NCBI GenBank assembly: GCA_002011395.1
Contig: MTNG01000131.1
Location: 1 to 6,162, forward strand
Source of the DNA: Candidatus Aciduliprofundum sp. JdFR-45
GTDB taxonomy: Archaea > Thermoplasmatota > Thermoplasmata > Thermoplasmatales > JdFR-45
DNA length: 6,162 bases
Direction of reading: 5' to 3'
Under the pieces are notes generated by a model. The model was not told where the DNA came from and did no database searches. It saw only the letters and a list, made by a program, of their open reading frames with translations. Shown piece after piece: positions 4,900-6,162 of the stretch. The first letter of the stretch is position 1, and every line of letters starts with the position of its first letter. A program made the translations under genes and the position numbers.

Positions 4900-6162
4900 A
4901 ACTCAAGGTGAAAGCCATAGACCTGGAGGCCGGGAGGAACCTCGTGGTGATGAACGAGGAGGACGCGCGGGACCTCGGCATCCATATACAGGACAGGGTC
5001 AAGGTGAGCAAGGGGGCCAGAACGCTCACGGCCATCGTGTCGCTCTCGGAAAGCATGATACGCGACGGGGAAATAGGGCTGTTCCGCGAGACACTGGAGG
5101 AACTGGACGCGAAGAACGGCGATGAGGTGAGCGTGCTGCCGACACACCGCCCCGCGTCCGTGGAGTACATAAAGAAGAAGATGAGGGGCGAGAAACTCAC
5201 CAAGGACGAGATATACGCCATAATAAGGGACATAACGGAGGAGAACCTGTCCGACGTGGAGATGGCCGCCTATGTGACTGCCATCTACACCATGGGAATG
5301 GACATGGACGAGACGGAGTGGGCCACGCGGGCCATGGTGGAGACGGGCGAGACGATTGACTTCGATACCACGATATTTGATATACACAGCGTGGGCGGTG
5401 TGCCGGGAAACAAGTACGCGCCGATAACGGTCAGCATAGCCGCGCAGGCCGGGCTCAGGATTCCCAAGACGTCCTCGCGGGCCATAAGTTCGGCCGCAGG
5501 GACGGCGGACGTCATGGAGGTGCTGACAAACGTGGCGCTCAGCGCGCGGGACATAAAGAGGATCGTGAATGAAGTGGGGGCCACCCTCGCGTGGGGTGGG
5601 TCCATGAACCTGGCCCCCGCGGACGACAAGATAGTTCAGGTGGAGTACCCGCTGGGCATAGACCCTCACCCGCAGGTTCTCGCCTCTGTGATGGCGAAGA
5701 AGAAGGCCGTGGGGACGGACTTCCTGGTAATAGACTTACCCATGGGCCCGGAGACGAAGGTCCCCGATATGAAGGCAGCGAGGCGCTACGCCATGGACTT
5801 CATAGGGCTGGGCGAGCGTCTGGGAATAACCGTGGAGTGCGCCGTGACGTATGGCGAGCAGCCCATAGGCAGGGCCATAGGCCCGGCGCTGGAGGCGAAG
5901 GAGGCCCTTATGGTTCTGGAGGGCCGCAGCGTCTCAAACAGCATCGTTGAGAAGTCCACCGACCTCGCGGGCATACTGCTGGAGATGGCGAACGTCGCGG
6001 CGAAGGGCGAGGGCAAGCGCATGGCGAAGGAAATACTGGAGAGCGGAAAGGCGCGGGATAAGTTCCTGGAGATCATAAACGCGCAGGGAAGCAGGGGGAT
6101 AGAGAGGAGCGATGACGTGGTTGTGGGAGAGCACACCTTTGACTACCTCAGCCCCATGGATG
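4896..6162 (+). CDS. deoA: AMP phosphorylase, 3' end cut by window
   Basis: This enzyme phosphorolyses AMP (and probably other nucleoside 5'-monophosphates) to the base and ribose 1,5-bisphosphate, the substrate of the preceding isomerase. The frame stays open to the right edge: 422 codons of a protein usually near 500. After a roughly 80-residue N-terminal domain typical of the archaeal enzyme and absent from bacterial thymidine phosphorylase come KLTKDEIYAIIRDI, DIHSVGGVPGNKYAP (phosphate-binding loop), IPKTSSRAISSAAGTADVMEVL, and WGGSMNLAPADDKIVQVEYPLGIDP, continuing into VLASVMAKKKAVGTDFLVID. The N-terminal extension and the operon partner favour AMP phosphorylase over thymidine phosphorylase. 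The ATG overlaps the isomerase stop as ATGA and has a good ribosome-binding site, GAGGTGG at 4884-4890, five bases upstream. Confidence 0.95.
   Translation, partial: MKLKVKAIDLEAGRNLVVMNEEDARDLGIHIQDRVKVSKGARTLTAIVSLSESMIRDGEIGLFRETLEELDAKNGDEVSVLPTHRPASVEYIKKKMRGEKLTKDEIYAIIRDITEENLSDVEMAAYVTAIYTMGMDMDETEWATRAMVETGETIDFDTTIFDIHSVGGVPGNKYAPITVSIAAQAGLRIPKTSSRAISSAAGTADVMEVLTNVALSARDIKRIVNEVGATLAWGGSMNLAPADDKIVQVEYPLGIDPHPQVLASVMAKKKAVGTDFLVIDLPMGPETKVPDMKAARRYAMDFIGLGERLGITVECAVTYGEQPIGRAIGPALEAKEALMVLEGRSVSNSIVEKSTDLAGILLEMANVAAKGEGKRMAKEILESGKARDKFLEIINAQGSRGIERSDDVVVGEHTFDYLSPMD

Noticed and set aside
3946..5669. Long minus-strand open frames opposite the isomerase and AMP phosphorylase genes
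   Set aside because: They mirror high-GC coding sequence on the plus strand, are rich in His, Arg and Gly, and match nothing recognisable.

Overview
This window looks like archaeal chromosome. It encodes both enzymes that attach the two isoprenoid chains in archaeal ether-lipid synthesis, plus ribose-1,5-bisphosphate isomerase and AMP phosphorylase of the archaeal AMP-salvage pathway. Heavy use of ATA and AGG codons, ATGA/GTGA gene overlaps and TATA-box promoters placed for leaderless transcripts fit this. Most of the window is GC-rich (two sampled 60-base lines are 67-70% GC). A GC-rich euryarchaeon, perhaps near the Thermoplasmata, is my guess; the lineage cannot be fixed from this sequence.

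Layout. (1) 1-1195, plus strand: the 3' half of a UbiA-family digeranylgeranylglyceryl phosphate synthase, cut by the window edge, overlapping by 4 nt a geranylgeranylglyceryl phosphate synthase. These catalyse consecutive steps. (2) 1167-2506, minus strand: alaX (alanyl-tRNA editing) then nth (endonuclease III-like DNA glycosylase), overlapping by 4 nt. nth runs 29 nt into the 3' end of the GGGP synthase gene. (3) 2507-2731, no gene: a 25-bp perfect palindrome, a 9-bp-arm inverted repeat, a 14-bp near-tandem repeat, and two exact AT-rich tandem duplications reaching the next stop codon. (4) 2732-3859, minus strand: an AT-rich gene (sampled lines 30-37% GC) encoding a protein with SAP/Rho-N-like modules, a winged-helix-like region and a C-terminal PD-(D/E)XK nuclease-like domain. 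It looks acquired and is the least ordinary item here. (5) 3860-3975: a compact divergent promoter region. (6) 3976-6162, plus strand: ribose-1,5-bisphosphate isomerase and AMP phosphorylase, overlapping by 4 nt; the second is cut by the right edge.

The housekeeping genes form three tight functional pairs: lipid backbone synthesis, alanyl-tRNA quality control with DNA base repair, and AMP breakdown toward ribulose-1,5-bisphosphate. The last pair predicts a form III RuBisCO gene elsewhere in the genome. The AT-rich nuclease gene sits between two of these pairs as a single-gene island with repeats on its downstream side.
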